In this document: piece by piece, positions 37,501 to 52,500 of the stretch
Layout of the letters: every line of letters begins with the position of its first letter
Numbering within the stretch: the stretch's first letter is position 1
NCBI RefSeq assembly: GCF_030936135.1
Contig: NC_082598.1
Span: 56,946,347-57,010,346 of the forward strand
DNA: 64,000 nt
DNA from: Gavia stellata
Taxonomy: Eukaryota; Chordata; Aves; Gaviiformes; Gaviidae
Direction: 5' to 3'
Made by a program: the position numbers and the translations under genes
The notes under the pieces: model-generated
Told to the model about the DNA's origin: nothing
Seen by the model: the letters and a program-made list of their open reading frames with translations, nothing else
Database searches by the model: none

Positions 37501-40500
37501 GGCTATCTCCAATTGCCCCGAATATTAACTATTGCCCTGCTGTGCAAGGAAATAAATAACTACTGCATGAAAAGTATGTGTCTTGCAAATTTTTTACTTG
37601 CTCTAAAATGAGTAGGGACACAGAACCAAATTTTCTGTTGGTATAAATTGATGCAGTTCGCTGAAGTCAATGTTCTGCGCCCAGGCTCTGTAGGAAGCTC
37701 GTCAGGTTATATTAATACCTAGAATGGTAAATGTGTTTGTTTTAGCGGATATTATACGATCTTGGTTGTCTTTGGATTTATAGGACAACTGACTTAAAAT
37801 GGTACCACCATCTGGAAGTCTTTGTACCTGGTAGCTGACACCAAAGCGCCGAGATCTCAGTTCACGTAACGGCCTCTGTTAGCAACTGGTAGTCAGGGAA
37901 TCAAACCCACTGTCAGCTATTCTTTTTCTCAGTGGGAAAGTAAACAAACATTTTAAAGCCAGCTAAGGATCTTTTCTTTATTTAGATGATAATATTTATT
38001 TCCTTCCTAGGTAAACACTTTCAGATTAGGAATAGCTCAAAATAAGGTTAAAAGCACTTGATAACATGCCCTTTGTTAACTGCGTCAACCATATTACACT
38101 AATCTGAAAACTGTATATGTGTCCTTGAAGTCACAAGGAGGATGTTTATATGAGGTTTTGCGGAAGTGGTGCCTCCTGGAGTGTTGAACGCTCAGGGCAT
38201 AGCAAGAGAAGGTCTGTAATACACAATGTCCTTCTTTATCCTTCATCAGTAGCTGCTTAATATTTGTATTCCATTAGATTGCTCGCTTTGACGTGGATGG
38301 CTTGTTTAGCAATATTGAATTGGTCCATCAAGTATCAGCCAAACTGCTGTCATTGTTGGAAGAAGCCACGACAGATGTGGAACCACCCATGCAAATAATC
38401 GGTATGTTTACTGTCCTCTTGAGTTCTACAAAGCTACGTGAAAGAATAAACATAACACTCTCCTGTCCTCTACCCTCTACCCTCATCAGACTTAACTAAT
38501 ACCACTCCCAGAGGCTAACGTGCTACAAGCTGTCCATAATGACACAGGAAAAATGACATGTGAAACCTGTCCAGTCGCTCTATTGTACTCGTATGATCAC
38601 GATGCTCTTTTTCCATCCATCTGGATATTGAGGGGAGGGAAGGAAGGAGAGGGTGAGTTTAGCATGAGTAAAAACTGCAGCACTGAATTATGCCACATAC
38701 TGATAATACCCTTTTCATCTAGTTTGATATTGCCTACCTAACTCTGTTCGCGCTTACACCAACTCTTATATTGCATACTCGTAATTGTACCATTCAAGAA
38801 AAGCATTAAAAATGATTGGAGTAATAAACACGTCACAACCCCACCCTGAATATTGTGAACATGTATCTACTGGCAATACAATTCATGTAAGAGGTGGTTA
38901 AGGCTTAACAGGGACATGGTCAGTAAAGGCAAGAAAGCTGTAATTGATACGGAGTTTGTGGGAATCCGTGCAGGAACGTCTGTAGGGATCGTGGGTATTT
39001 TCAGCAAACGGATTGCCCCTGGCTATGTCACAACAGTCACACGTTCTGCAGGTCAGGCCATGAATGTTAAGACTGTGATCTATTCACTTGACATTCTGGC
39101 ACAGCTGGAGAGATTTAAGAAGTTACCACTCATCAGCTCTCCCATAACTGCATCTTTGATGCACAGGCAGTAGGTGATCCACCTTACGGGATCAGGTGAG
39201 AATTCTTAATTTGCTTCAGTGCAAAGTCAGCCAGTTTAGTTTAAAAAAACTTCCAGCCACAATTCAGAGGTCAGAGAGATTCTTTCTTCCCTAAACTGAC
39301 CATCTACCACAGGTAACATGTTATAGAAAGGACCCCTCTTCTCGCAAATAATGGAGTAAAAAATTATCAGTTGCCATTTGACTAAGAAACAGGACATTAA
39401 AACATATGATGCCTGGGAAAAGTATTAATCCTAGCATGTCTCAATCTGGTATGCCAAGGCAACAGCTTAACGTAGTTTGATGCGACTGTGTTGTTTGGCG
39501 GTATTTCAATAAAAGTGCATCATGATGAGTCATACCCTTAATAAGCAATGTTCTATTCTAGCAGGAAGTGCCTTTCTCACAGCCAAGAGAATCATCCTTT
39601 TAGTTCCCTGCCACATCCAGAAGTAAAGACAAACAATTTCATCCATCTATTAGGGTGTATTTCTCCAGAATCAGACAAAGAACCATGAAAACATACGGGA
39701 TTGTGGATCACAAAGTTCACTAAATTATGGGAGTGAAAAAGATGGCAAGTAAGGTGCGAGATGTTCTTCCAAAGGCTGAGACAAAAGCAGGGAGAATCAT
39801 TGCATCACTATAAGCAATAAGTTAGTAAGTTTGCTCCACCACACAGCCAAGGCATGGGAGATGAGGAGTACTGAGAGATTGGCTTCAAAAGCCCTCTCCT
39901 AATCTGAGCTAAAATGCTAATGTAGACAGGCCTTTTGTGGTGCTTGGTCTTCTGATGCTAAATGCCACTGAGGTTAAATACCCTTTCTAGTTCTCTCCTG
40001 TATTTTTGCTGCCCTCTGTTCTGGATACTGTATGTGGAAGAATATGAAGACTTAGTAACCTTACCCTGGCTTTTAGCTATTAGACCCCTTCTTCCTCCCT
40101 CTCCCGCTGCTCTCACACAGGCAGCACCACTGAAAGCCACAGGGAGAAACTGGTTCTGTCACTCAAGCCTTCCCCCTAGGATTTTCTCTTTGAGACTGAT
40201 GACCACCACACTTAAGAAATGGCATCAGGCAGATTTGGATCTGTTAGAGTGTGCAAAAGACTCAGTATTTTTAAACTTGTGCCCAAATACAATGTGGTTT
40301 TGGCCCATAAAGCAAGCTCCTACAGTGATATGCCCAAAGCTCATCTGATTCAGTCCATATGGCTCAGAACCAAGAAGGATTTTAGGCTTAAGAAATCCGT
40401 CTGCTTTTAAAAGGCCCCATCCGTGAAATCAGCACATAATTTTTCTCATCATTGAGCATCAGTGAAAGTATCTGTCATTGTGGCACAATACATCAGTGAA

Positions 40501-43500
40501 CAGATCTTGCTCATCTCTTTCATTCTGGAGAAGAGAATGATAATTTCCAGCCTCTAGTATGTGCTGAAATAAGCTGTAAGTCTATAGCTTGCTTTTTTGC
40601 TACTGAAAACATAACCTCACTTGAGGGCTTAGCATAGTACGGGCTGTGCTAAGCACTTGAGCTCCGCTTAAAGTTAGTGAAAACTGTGAGAGCTCAGCAT
40701 CTCTAAGAGTCAGGCACCAAGGGAGCAGGATCAAGAGAGAGCTTATTAAGGTTTCCCCTTACACGGCTGTCTATTAAAGGCCTGTATAGAGAGTTCAGGG
40801 GAAAGTCAGGATGCAATGTGTGTTGGTAGCGGTAGCCATCAGCATTAGCATTAAGCACAAGACAGAGAAGTCAGCTAAAGAGCATTTAGCTATAGGATGC
40901 CGGTGCTTTTCTGACTGTGGCCTTACAGTAACTAAAATGAATTCGTGTGGTCTTAGCTCTGTCATTGTTGTTCCTTTATTCGCACCTTGAAACCAACGTG
41001 CATTAGACAGCCCAGTTAACCTTCGCTGCTAGGGGAAAAAATCCAGAGCTGTGTTACTGTGGTAACTGAATCATTTTTCACTTTAAGACGGAGCAGTTCA
41101 ATGCAATGTATTATGAAACAGCCCACTCCGGTCAGGATGAAACATGCAGGATGCCTGACAGCTTGGCGCTCACTCCGTGAATGAAAAGAGAGCTCCCAAT
41201 TAATGTGCCGTTCGGCTTTTAACTTTCATAATCATTGCTAGAACTCAACAGAAATGTTTATAAAACATTGGACTGGTTGCCACATAGATGCAATTTTCAG
41301 TACATGCCCGAGACAGGAGTTTTCACCATTGCTATTGTTTATTATATGCATTTCCAAGGACGCTGATCAGGGTGCTGCTATGTCCTAAGTAAGAACCAAA
41401 TGAATATCTCAGCAGAAGAGATGAAGGATGCCTTCTCTGCTCAGATAATATTTCTTACATACACAGAAATCAACACAGGAGTTTTAGGCTGAGAGAATTA
41501 GGCACCAGAATCAAATGGGAAATGGGTGCAGGACTACTTTAGTGCCTCTAAAATTCCCAACTGTTCTTTGGGGAAAAATGGTGGTGTAGAGGCCTGGAAA
41601 TGGAAATATTTTCCCCTTTCAGTTGTATATAAATCCAAATACTATACAAAAATGGCTGTAATCGACGGTGGTTTTATTTAATTAGGGGAGGGGTGGAGGT
41701 TGTTCCTCTGTCACGTGAAGAAAAATCTCTATTCTAGGCCATAACAATTGCCATTTCAGGATTTTGAAAAACAGATAAAAGTGAAATGGCTAATGGGAGA
41801 TGGAGTCATTATTCCTCTTATAACCCATTTAAGTTCATATTCAGTTGAAAAAAAAGTCAAAAGGAAAATTAGCAGGCTTACATTCATCCCTCCTGCCAGC
41901 CCATCACACAAAAATGGTCTCCCCTTAACAGTTAAGCTCTCCTGTGTGGTTTCCACTGAAGGGGCATTAAGCTGGGGAAGTGAATTAGGGGGCTGTGGAT
42001 GATGGGGTGCGGGGTGCAGAGATTTCATGCCTTTTCCTGAGGGAATTTTTGTGCATTAACACTGATATAATGGTGCCTGGCTATGACAAAGATGAGCAGC
42101 TGAGAAATACATGTAATAAATAATGCACATAAACATGCGAGATCGTTTCTAAGGGAAGTAAAGTGGAAGCCAGCCTTTTTAGCTCACGGCTAATGTGATG
42201 GAATAATAAAACTCCTTCTGAGATGCTGTTGTCTAGCTTGACACGCTTTGTTTTTCTCCTTAACAGGGGAAGTGTTCTTGCAGATTAAAGGCCCACTAGA
42301 AGACACGTATAAAATCTACTGCTATCGCCACAATGATGCACACACCATGCTGGAATCCTATGAAAAGGATGAAGAACTGAAGCAGCATTTAAGACACTGT
42401 GTACAGTCCTTAAAGTAAGATCTTTTCAAATGATGATTTCCATCCATAGTCAGTTGCCTGGCAGGGAACATTTTAAATGGATGTAGATGAAAGGTCCCCT
42501 GTAAATCCGGAGTTTTATGAGGCTTGCTGGGAGCTCTGGCTTATGCTGCTTTCATGAAAAGATGACAAGCCAGGGGCCATGATTAGATTTCTTTCTCTCT
42601 AAGATGGCCAAAAATAGCGCAAGAAAGGTTGCTCTTCCCTTAGCTTCAGTGCCCCATACTGGCAAAAAAAATGCTGCATCATATCATGGGCTATTGGGAA
42701 CACCTTGCCCAGCTCCTAGGAAACATGCTGCCCCTGTCTTCAGCAATCCTGTTGCTTGAATTAAAATGGCCTATAATGGTGCTATTCACACGCACTGGTG
42801 TTTCTGGGCCCCTATTGCAAGCCCCCAGGGATCTGGAGCGGCTGTGTGGTGCTGGAGAGAGCGCTCCTCTTCCCACTTGTAAATCCCCTTGCCCCCTCAC
42901 TTTCCCGGAGGAAGCTGTCAGGAGGGAACGCATCACGGTCCTCCAGGTCAGAGGTCTAGCTCCAGCTCCAGGAAAGGCCCATGCTGCATGCTTGTAGCAG
43001 AGATGTAAAGCTATTACATATAACAGAGCGTGCATCAGCAACAGATACTTCAACCACACCCCACTTAGTGATCAGTCTGCAGAGATGTGTTAAGACTTAG
43101 GAGATGGGAAGTATGTCCAAGTGAAACCTGGAAAGAGTGGTGGAAGAAAATATTAGCAACATTAAAAGAGAAATGTTCACTTTGAAGACAGGTTATGTTG
43201 AAAATAAAGCTTATTTTGTGCAACATGTCCATTTATTAAATACATAACAAAGTATCTGTGCAGGGTAGTTTGGCTTTAGCTACTACCCTGGAAGTTGAAA
43301 GAAACAGATTTTCATATAAACTCAGGCTTTCAGGCAAACGGATGGCCAGGTATCTCCCCTAAGGGGGTGTTTTAGTTGCTGATGCCTACAATATTATTTT
43401 CTGGCTAATCAAGAGAAGCAGCTATTGTCATTCACTCATCCCTACTACCGAGGCAAGGGGACATGGAAGGAAATAAAGATAAAAGATAGCCTCCACATAC

Positions 43501-46500
43501 ATGCTAGGGTGGATGCTGCCACTTGAATTCCAGAGCCAGCAAGAGGAGCTCCTGTTCCAACATCACAGCTGGGATTTGTGAAGAGAACGGATATTCTGTG
43601 CTGAGCCATTGTAGCCTTGGCTAGCAGAAAGTGACAAAGCCTTGCTCACAATGAAGGCTTGTTTTGTCTTGTCTTTCCTGATTAGCCTTTAAACAGGAAC
43701 CATCAAAAAAAGCACTGGTGCATGTACACTACGTTGTGCTTTTCCCCGGTGCCTAAAGATTGTAGCCAATTCAAATATTAAGACCTGAAAGTGCACACTC
43801 AAATGCAGAGCTGTGGTCACCTAAACCTGTTACTACTGATTAGAGAATACTTGCCCTAGGAAGAAAATTAAGCAGCATTTTTACCAAATAAGTTATAAGC
43901 TGTTTTCCACTGTGAGACATAATAAATGCAGGGCTGGTGACGACTATTCTTGAAAAATGTTTAGTTCTTAAATAATTATTTTTTTCCTTGGAAAGAATAT
44001 TGTTCCATTTTTTTAAAATTAAAATGGGCTAATGTTACTAGGGGCTTCTGTTCCTCAGCTGAGTAATATCTGCCATGTGAAAAACAACTTCTCTATCAGG
44101 AGCAATTTGAGAGTGGCACTCTGCACATCCGTACAGACAAATCAGATTTAATTAGCCATGCTGAGATTCCTATTCCTCCTGTTGACTGAAGAGGAGAAAT
44201 TCCATCCCAAAATGTAGGTGTCTGCCTTGGAGACATGTGCAAATCCAAATTCTGTGGAGTCCCATGTTTCAGCAGCGATTATGCAAACTGGGGACGTTGT
44301 TTGCTAGCTTAGCCAAAAAAATGCAGCTGGTAAAAATGAAAGGATGCTGGCAACTACCTGCTCTGCTTTCAGCCTGAAGTAGCTTGGTCAACTATTACAG
44401 GGGCAGAAGGGGTGTCATAAGCACAAAAAGTGCTGACAGTGCAGAAGCAATGAAAGTGCCAGCTTCCAGATGCTCAGTTAGGCACCGGTGGGCAAGGAGG
44501 TAAGAGTGCAGGCAGTCAGAAAGTGGTGGCTGACGATGTGATGTCAGGAAAGCCTAACGCAGAGATGGAGCGACATTTTGGTTCCCTTGTGTTTGAGTGA
44601 ATTCATACCATAAGGAAAATAGTCTATGCACATGTTTGCATGTTTCCAAATTATAATTGTACATCCCTGCTGCTTTCAGTGCATGTATCAACACCATCCT
44701 GTCTGAAGAGGTTTCAGTTGATGCGTAGCCTACAAAAAACTTAACAGCTTCATTGATTCTATATCCTAAAAAGCTGAAAGGTATTCTTTCTCATTTAGAA
44801 ATACATTTCTGTTTAAAGACAGTAGACAGGAATGTATGTAAAGTGTAAGAATGACATGTTCAATTTTACCTTTTGTATTAAGGACTTCATGTTACTGTTG
44901 TTAGTACAGTGACCCAAACTTCCTTCTCTAACAGTGTTAGGACAAGGCTGGGTCTTACAGCCAAAGCCAGGTTTCTGACAATCCTTTCTCATTTGGGGCT
45001 GTCCTTTCAAAAGGATATAGGGCCAGATTCACCGGTACCCTCTGGCTGTTTTGTGCAGTTCTGCTGACACATAGCAGCCATAAACCTAAGTTAACTGGCC
45101 AGTTACGGCTGCTCTGTGTCACTGAAGTGTATCTGAGAATCTGGCCCCTGATCTGTATAAATCCTTTTAGAAGGAATCTAATATATGTTTTGTTTTCTTC
45201 TCTTTTGCAGAAAGATATATGAGGAAGAGTAAGTACTATGCCTTTCTTACATGTAAAATAATCTTTAAAGTATCTTTAATTTATCTTCAGTATGCTTAAA
45301 ACTGTATGTGTGGAAATTTTAAGAACATAAGCCTTTTGTGTCGGTATAACCCACAGATTTTTCCAGGACATATGTGATAAAGACTCTCAGTTTTAATTTC
45401 CCTAAGCCTGTCTAGTTTTCTAATTACCACTGCACTAGCTTTGCAGTATCTTTCAAAACTTGTGGTTTATGAAGCTACTTAATTTGGTTGCCAATTCATT
45501 CGGAGCCCTTTATTATCACCTCGCTGTCTTATAAATGTGCTTTGAGAGCTCTGAGGTCCGCAAGAGTGGTTGTCAACAACATAGTGTCAGTCTTTGAAAT
45601 CCAGACCCTCTGAAATAATTTTGCATAAGCTGCTGTAGATCTGCTACAATACATGTTAGGTTCACAGGTAAAGCTATTTCTAAGGTGACGACCCCTTCGG
45701 TAGCCCGATAGGAGAAGTCCACCTTAGGATCTTCCCTCTGACAGTGACTGGAAGAACATCAGAAAAGAACAAGCTCATTGCAACACTTTGCCAAAATACT
45801 CACCTAGCCACCATTAACTTGTGGTTAAGGGCCTTCTGTGCCAAATGTGTCACCTTTGAAAAGCTGTAAAGGAGAGTTTATCACAGCTGCAGTTTCTGGA
45901 CATCCAGCAGGTTGATATCAATGAAATGCAGCCTCTCCTGAAGTTACCTGCAGGGAGATGTCAGAGGAGGGGTTAGCTGAACTGAAGAAAATTATTACAA
46001 CCCCAGCCAGAAATGTTAAAAGAGAGAAAAGAGGAGCAAGCATGCTCTATATTGGTAAGATGGGAAAACCTGTGAAGTCAGAGAATTTGTTAATCAGTCA
46101 GTCGATCGCATGTCATAAATAAGATCAGTGCAAAATACACTTCGAAGGGTTTTCATGCTTTAGTCTGTGATAGGAAGTAGTTTTTCTGCATTTTGTTTTG
46201 ATAAGGGACATTCTTGTATACGCCTGTCTCCCAAGGAGTGGGGCTCCCAGAGGAACAAAATATCCACAGAGTCACAATAAGATCATGTGAGACAGCAATG
46301 CATATAGAAATGCAAGACAGGCTGCTCTGCCTTGCGTAACCCTACCAGAAATGAATGCCTAGTTTTCTCCTTCAAACAGTTTCTAGTGGAGCATAGGATA
46401 CAACTCACTTTCTGAGTTTAAACTGGCTTTTATAAAGCTGTGCAGAGTGCAATGAGCCAGGTTTAGCTGCGGGACCCTCCCTGAGTTTGGCTACCTCGCA

Positions 46501-49500
46501 CGGTGTGGTGGCGTTTGCCTTCCCCGCTGACCGGCAGGGCACTCAGAAATGCCATCACCTGCAACTCAGCTGAGAGGTGACAGAGTCTCAGCAGCCCTTG
46601 GGCAGGACCGCGCCCAAAAATCTGGTTAACGTTAACTGGAAAATACTCACCCCAAACGGTCTGTGATGTTGCTGCTCCCAGATTGCTTTTCATTCAAGCA
46701 TGATCAAGAAAACAATTACATAAATACCAGACAGTGCTGCCCTTTGCTAGCAGTCTGATAGGTTAAATTCTGCTTCGCTTAACAACTGTGCAGCCTCAGC
46801 AAATTCCCTGGGTTTGCATGAGAGTCTTATGGCACAGTGAATTATTTGCCCTGCGTGTCTTGTACTAAAATGAACTCAGGCACGGTAAACCATGAAGCCT
46901 GAGACTTTAAGTCGTGCTGCAGCCTATGATGCACGCACACCATTTCAAAACTGCCAAGCTGAACATGACACCGGCCTCAGCGCTGCTGTACCATACTGGC
47001 TGTCGTGTTTGCCACCGGACCTGGTTGCTGGGTAATGAGAGCAAATGAAGAGGAATCCTGAATCGCCTGTCTTTGCATAGCTCACCGCCATGTGTTTTTT
47101 AAACAGGCGGGAATCCTTCTGCATTTGTGATTTTGTTTTTTTGGGAGGAGGGAGGAAGGGCATGCTGTGAAGCTCACTGTAGTTAAGCCAGCTGCATTTT
47201 CTGCAGAGCTACGGTAATAATTTGCGATGAGATTAGTACAGCTACATATGACCTAGAGTACTTGCTAATAACATGGGGGGGAAGGCTGAAGTAGCATCAC
47301 AAATGAATTATCAACTTAATTTTCTGCACAATAGATGTCACAAGCCGTTACTCGCCTGTTTTGGTTGCGTGGCAAGGCCATGTCCTGCCCGGCGGCCGGG
47401 TGAGTCCTAACTGGGCGCATTGCAAGCGGGACTCCGTCCAGGGAGAGTGCCTATCATCAGCTAATCTTGCTAGGGAGAATTAGATCAGTTGAACTCTGTG
47501 GCATTTAGTGCCCCAGGGAGTCATTATCTTATAACAAACCTACTATCTCTCGAACCATATTGCAAGACTGTGTCATGCAGATATGTGAACAGAGGGCTGT
47601 TTATCACTTGGGCAGCTGTCCAAAGTGCAACTATATAACGAGAAGACACTTGAAGATTTTTCCATTCATGAGGCAGCTTTTATATATTTGCATTCATGGG
47701 GCTTTTCAGAGAAAACAATAACAATTTAAGATTTTTTTTTTCATTATTGCTGCCAGAAGCTGAAAGAAGGGAAAATAGCTCTTTATATTTAATGTAGGAT
47801 ACAGGGGAAATGAGGGGGATTGAAATGATGAGAAGGTTTGGGGACATCAAGAAGCCTTAAAAGGCATCTACTGTTAATTTTTTTCATGCAGAACTTTTTT
47901 ACAGATAATGCCTGTGCGAGGGAGATGGTTTAAATATGCAGATGTCTCTTCTCAAAGGCATTCAAATTGTTAGTTAATTAGCCAGCAGTAAGGATTGGCT
48001 CTTGTACTTTTTATACATATAAAAGTGGGAATGAAAGCTGCTTTTTTTTCTGTTTTACTCTTCCTGCTGCACAAAACAATAGATGTCAGCCTGCAAAACC
48101 AAGTGGCTGTTCCCTGTTTTTTGTACTTTCCTTCTACATTGTGTTATTCCATCTTTCCATATGCAGAAATCCTTCTCCGCCTAGCATTAACTCTTGCATC
48201 GTTAATGTCAAACAACCTTCTCCCCTCCAAAGCAGCCTTTTCGGGCATGCAAATGGAAAGCTTGCTTTGCTTTACTGCCCTTCATGCTGTTACCAACAGC
48301 TGATGCTCAGTTTCAAAGGGGAGGTCTGTGAGTCACAGGTAGTTTGTACCAGCACTGGTGCTAGAGCGTTGCCTGGTTTGCTCAGGAGCGTGCAGTAACG
48401 AGGAAAGACAATGGACATGTCTGTCCTGCTGCTGGAGCCTCAGCAATGGCTGGCCCTGGCCCTTGGGCTTGGCCACCTGGTGTTACCTACTCCGGGGAGA
48501 CCCCATGTTTCTACCAGCCATGTGGAAGGTAATGAAGGCACGTGTGGCTTGGTCCTGCCCTTCCCCGTTTTTTTCCCAGGCTGTTGTGGCGACCTGCAAA
48601 CTGGACGGCCTCTCCCCTTCAAACCTAGAAAGTGTGAGCAAAGGCTTTTGCCTGGCGTGGGGCTGGAGCATGCATTCAGCTGACTGGTAACTCCCTTGCA
48701 TGGGGGCCAGAGAGCTCGGGTGCCTGGGGAAGCTGCTCTGCTGCCGAGCCAGTGGGGATAGAGCCTGGAGCCGCAGAGCGTCCCCGTGCCTGTGCTAGAA
48801 GCTGTCTTTCCTACCCTCATCCTTCTGCCACCCTTGGCAGCTGCCTGCTTTGCCTTTGTGTAAGGTGACTTCCAGCAGGTAGGATCAAGCCTGGGTGAAC
48901 ATCCTGTATGTTCAGCCTTCCCCCAGGCCAGATCTGGTACCCTTTGGAAGCTCAGGCATTGTTAGAAATAACCTACTGACAGCCAGCAAAGAAAAACCAC
49001 AGCTAAAAGACAGTAAAGCTTAAGGGTCACCATGGTGAGTTGAGAGACGTTATGAGAAGGGATGCAGCCCTGAACGGGCAGCCCAGTGACTTGCAGCAGG
49101 GAGATGTTGCAATTTTAAGCCTGAGGGGCCAGAGCAGGATGTAATAGCCCCACTCACATGTGTTTCTCAACCTTCCTGTTATTTGTTCTTCCACCTACAT
49201 CTCTCTTCCTGGGTGTTGTGGTGTGTAAGTTGTACTACATGCACCCTCAGACTGAGTGGGACAGTTTCAGAGGTAATGTCTCAGCAAGAGTCTGGTAGGT
49301 TGATGAAAATACAGAAAACTCAGACCCAGTGTCTATTTCTCATTGAGGGGGCGAGAGGAAGGTTTCGTTTACAACAGCCCCTGTTCCCTGACAGATGTAT
49401 CTTATTTTTTTACTTAAGTGGTAATTGCACTTCTATTACTCAGTGCAAAGCACTGCTCTGGTTTTGATATTTTCTGTAGTTGAAAGCTCGACTGAAGGAT

Positions 49501-52500
49501 ATAAAAGGCAGCAGCTTCAATGACTAGACAAATAATAAGTTTTTGTCTTCAAGGAGTTTCTCCTTATGTGACAAATTTTTTTAATATAAATTATAGAGGA
49601 AAGCCAAATCTAATGGACATGGGATCCCTGATGATCAAACCAGTACAACGGGTGATGAAATATCCCTTGTTACTCTGTGAACTCTTGAATTCAACTCCTG
49701 CTTTTCACCCTGACCACAAGGTGCTACAAGACGCCCTTTTTGCTATGAAAAACATTAATGTGAACATCAATGAACTTAAAAGGAGGAAAGATTTAGGTAA
49801 GAAAAAGGCACAGTAAGTTCTTCTGTCTTTGTAGGTTTGGGCTGGCAATTACAAGAGATGTTTCAACTTCAGTCATATCACTACAACAGTTTTGGCTGGT
49901 GCTACCCAAGTCGTGCAATACGTTGGGTTTCAAGAAAGTAACAGATGCCTTAATGACACTTGTCCTCAGCCAGCTATGTTATCTGACTGGCAGCTCCAGA
50001 AATACGAAAATGATGAAAGAATTCACGTTATATCCATGTTCATTGTCTGTAATGCAGCTGCAAACACTGATAATAATTAAGATGCAGTGATAGCAATATT
50101 TCTTATAGACTTGCCACGTTGAAGCCCTAACTTCACTCTTCCCAAGGGTAGCGTTGACAACAGGGTTTTCATCATCTCAAGCATTTTCATACAAGATTAC
50201 AGCAAGTGACATCAAAGTGTCTGCTCTCAAATGGTTTCATATTTGTGTGCCTGTCCCTGTGAAAAGCCCTGCGAATACAAATTATTAGCGTCATGAAATT
50301 CTCTGTCTGCAGTGCTGAAGTATAAGAGGAACGATGATGATGAAACCCTTAAAGAAAAGTTTTCCCGACTGAATATCCACTCCATTAGCAAGAAATCCAA
50401 GAGGGTCACCAGTCATCTGAAAATACTGACCGGGGGAGAACCTCAGGTACTTACTCATCCAACTGCAGATTTGCATTGACAGCTTCAGTTCTGCTTTTGC
50501 ACTGGGCATTTTTTAAATCATGTTGGAAATGGAGTCTGTGGTGTTGCTTTTTTTTCTGCATCATTTATAAAGTCATTTTCTGACTGTCACAGAAGACAGG
50601 AAAGATCTTTGTGATTGAAATAGAAAATAATGTAATGTGTTCTCCACCTTTTCCTTTTTTATCTAAGAGTTTCTCAAACTTCTGATCTTCAGCAGAGAGG
50701 AAGTGACTGGTAGTTTTGTGCAACTCAGCCTGAGATCAGCGCTTTGCGCATAGACTGGCAAAGGTTATTGTCAGTGCTGAGGACGTGTTCAGTCTGTCTT
50801 GCTCCGCATCGTAACGTTCACGTTCTGAACCCACCAAGAAAGATGCATGATACTTCTGATTAGGAAAGGCCATGGGGTTTGCCTCTACATGTGTAAGGAC
50901 CTGGAACCGTCAAAACTACCAGAGGCAAAAATCCCTGTGATAAGTCCAATGGGTGTTGGGTGGCCCAAAATAAAATGTTCCTTCATAATTTCGAGGTTGT
51001 AATTCAAAACCTAGCAGGATAAACATTTTCAGGAAAGCTTAAATCTAAATCTCAAAGAAAATCAATTACAACTGACCTTGAAAATGATATTCAGTGCACC
51101 TCACTGCATGAGATGGCTGATTATACAAGGTCACTTGCCTTTCTAGATGTGACTTTACAAGATACGTGCCGTTTTTTCCTGTTTTGTTTTTTATCAGTGG
51201 TTTCCCCCTTTCTCTGACGCAAACTACCCACATTTACTTTTTCTGTTCATTTATTTGTACAGTGGAAATTTTTGTATTCAGAATGGGACACCAGCAAGGC
51301 TATAAAATCAGAGAAAACCAGGGAATTAAATTTGATTAAGAGAAGATGTGATTTTTCTTTTTTTTTCTTTAGAAGCTTCTGTTTTATGGGTTTTTGGGTT
51401 TGTTTTTTAATTAAGCTTAAAACATTTGAGAATCATTTTAGAATCAGGATACATCTGTTAAAGATTCAGCCCTCTCTCCTGCTTAATTAGACTAAGAAAG
51501 TTCCCAATTCGCATCTCTGAAACACGCTGTGACCCTTACAGCAAGACCACTGAAAACAAGACTTCAGAATTCTCAAATTCCTCAAGCAAAGGGTAGGCAG
51601 AAAGAAACGTGTTTTTTCAGCTAGCATAAAAAAGTAATACAAGCCTATTTCCAGCTGCTGAGGTTTCTAGCTGAGGGGCTGGCATTGCTCTAGAGGTAAG
51701 AGCTCCACCTACAGCCTGCCTGGGAGAAATCTCCCCATCACCCACAAATAAACACCCAGGGAATTAATGCCATGGCATAAAAATATCTCACAATTTTCAC
51801 CATTGCTTCCGCAAATGGAGCAACAATATACAGAAAATGAAGAGGTTTATTGGCACACGTAGGTGCGCTTGTAAGAAAGCAACTCCCTGCTTCCACAAGG
51901 ATTAAAAATTAAATTCTCTGTCATGTTGCCCTGTGCCTTTGACTTTTCTTGGATTAAAACTGGAGCTTGGGAGAATTAGGGGCCGATTTGTTCTGTTTTC
52001 TAAGGGAGGAGTTCAGGGAAGGTCTGGGATTTTTCCAGCAGCGCTCTGGACGTTTCTTTCATTAGCCAGGCTCTTTTGGGCTGCCAAATAACACAGCAAA
52101 CATCTATTTTAGGTGAAAGATCACACTTTTAATAAGGAAGAAAAGTTGTTTCGAAGTTTAGAGAAGACTGTGAAATTGTGTGTGAAGAACATTTCACTCT
52201 CCTCACAACATCTACAGGTGGGTACAGGCCTTTTTGAAATCTGTGGCCACAAACCATGTCCATAACCAGTTTAACACACACTTCTGCCACTTGTTAGGCA
52301 ACACCGAATTATTTATAAGCAGGCCTGCATATATCACAATATTGAATAAATGAGCTGTGCTGCTGCTGCATTACTGAGCCCATGGCAAAGTAGTTTTGAA
52401 GCCCACACTTCTGCCTTTTTCCCCTTACACAAGCAGGCTCTATAGAGACCCATGGGTGCAGTGCAGAAAAGAAGGTGCTGTTTGGTGGCACAGTTGTGAC

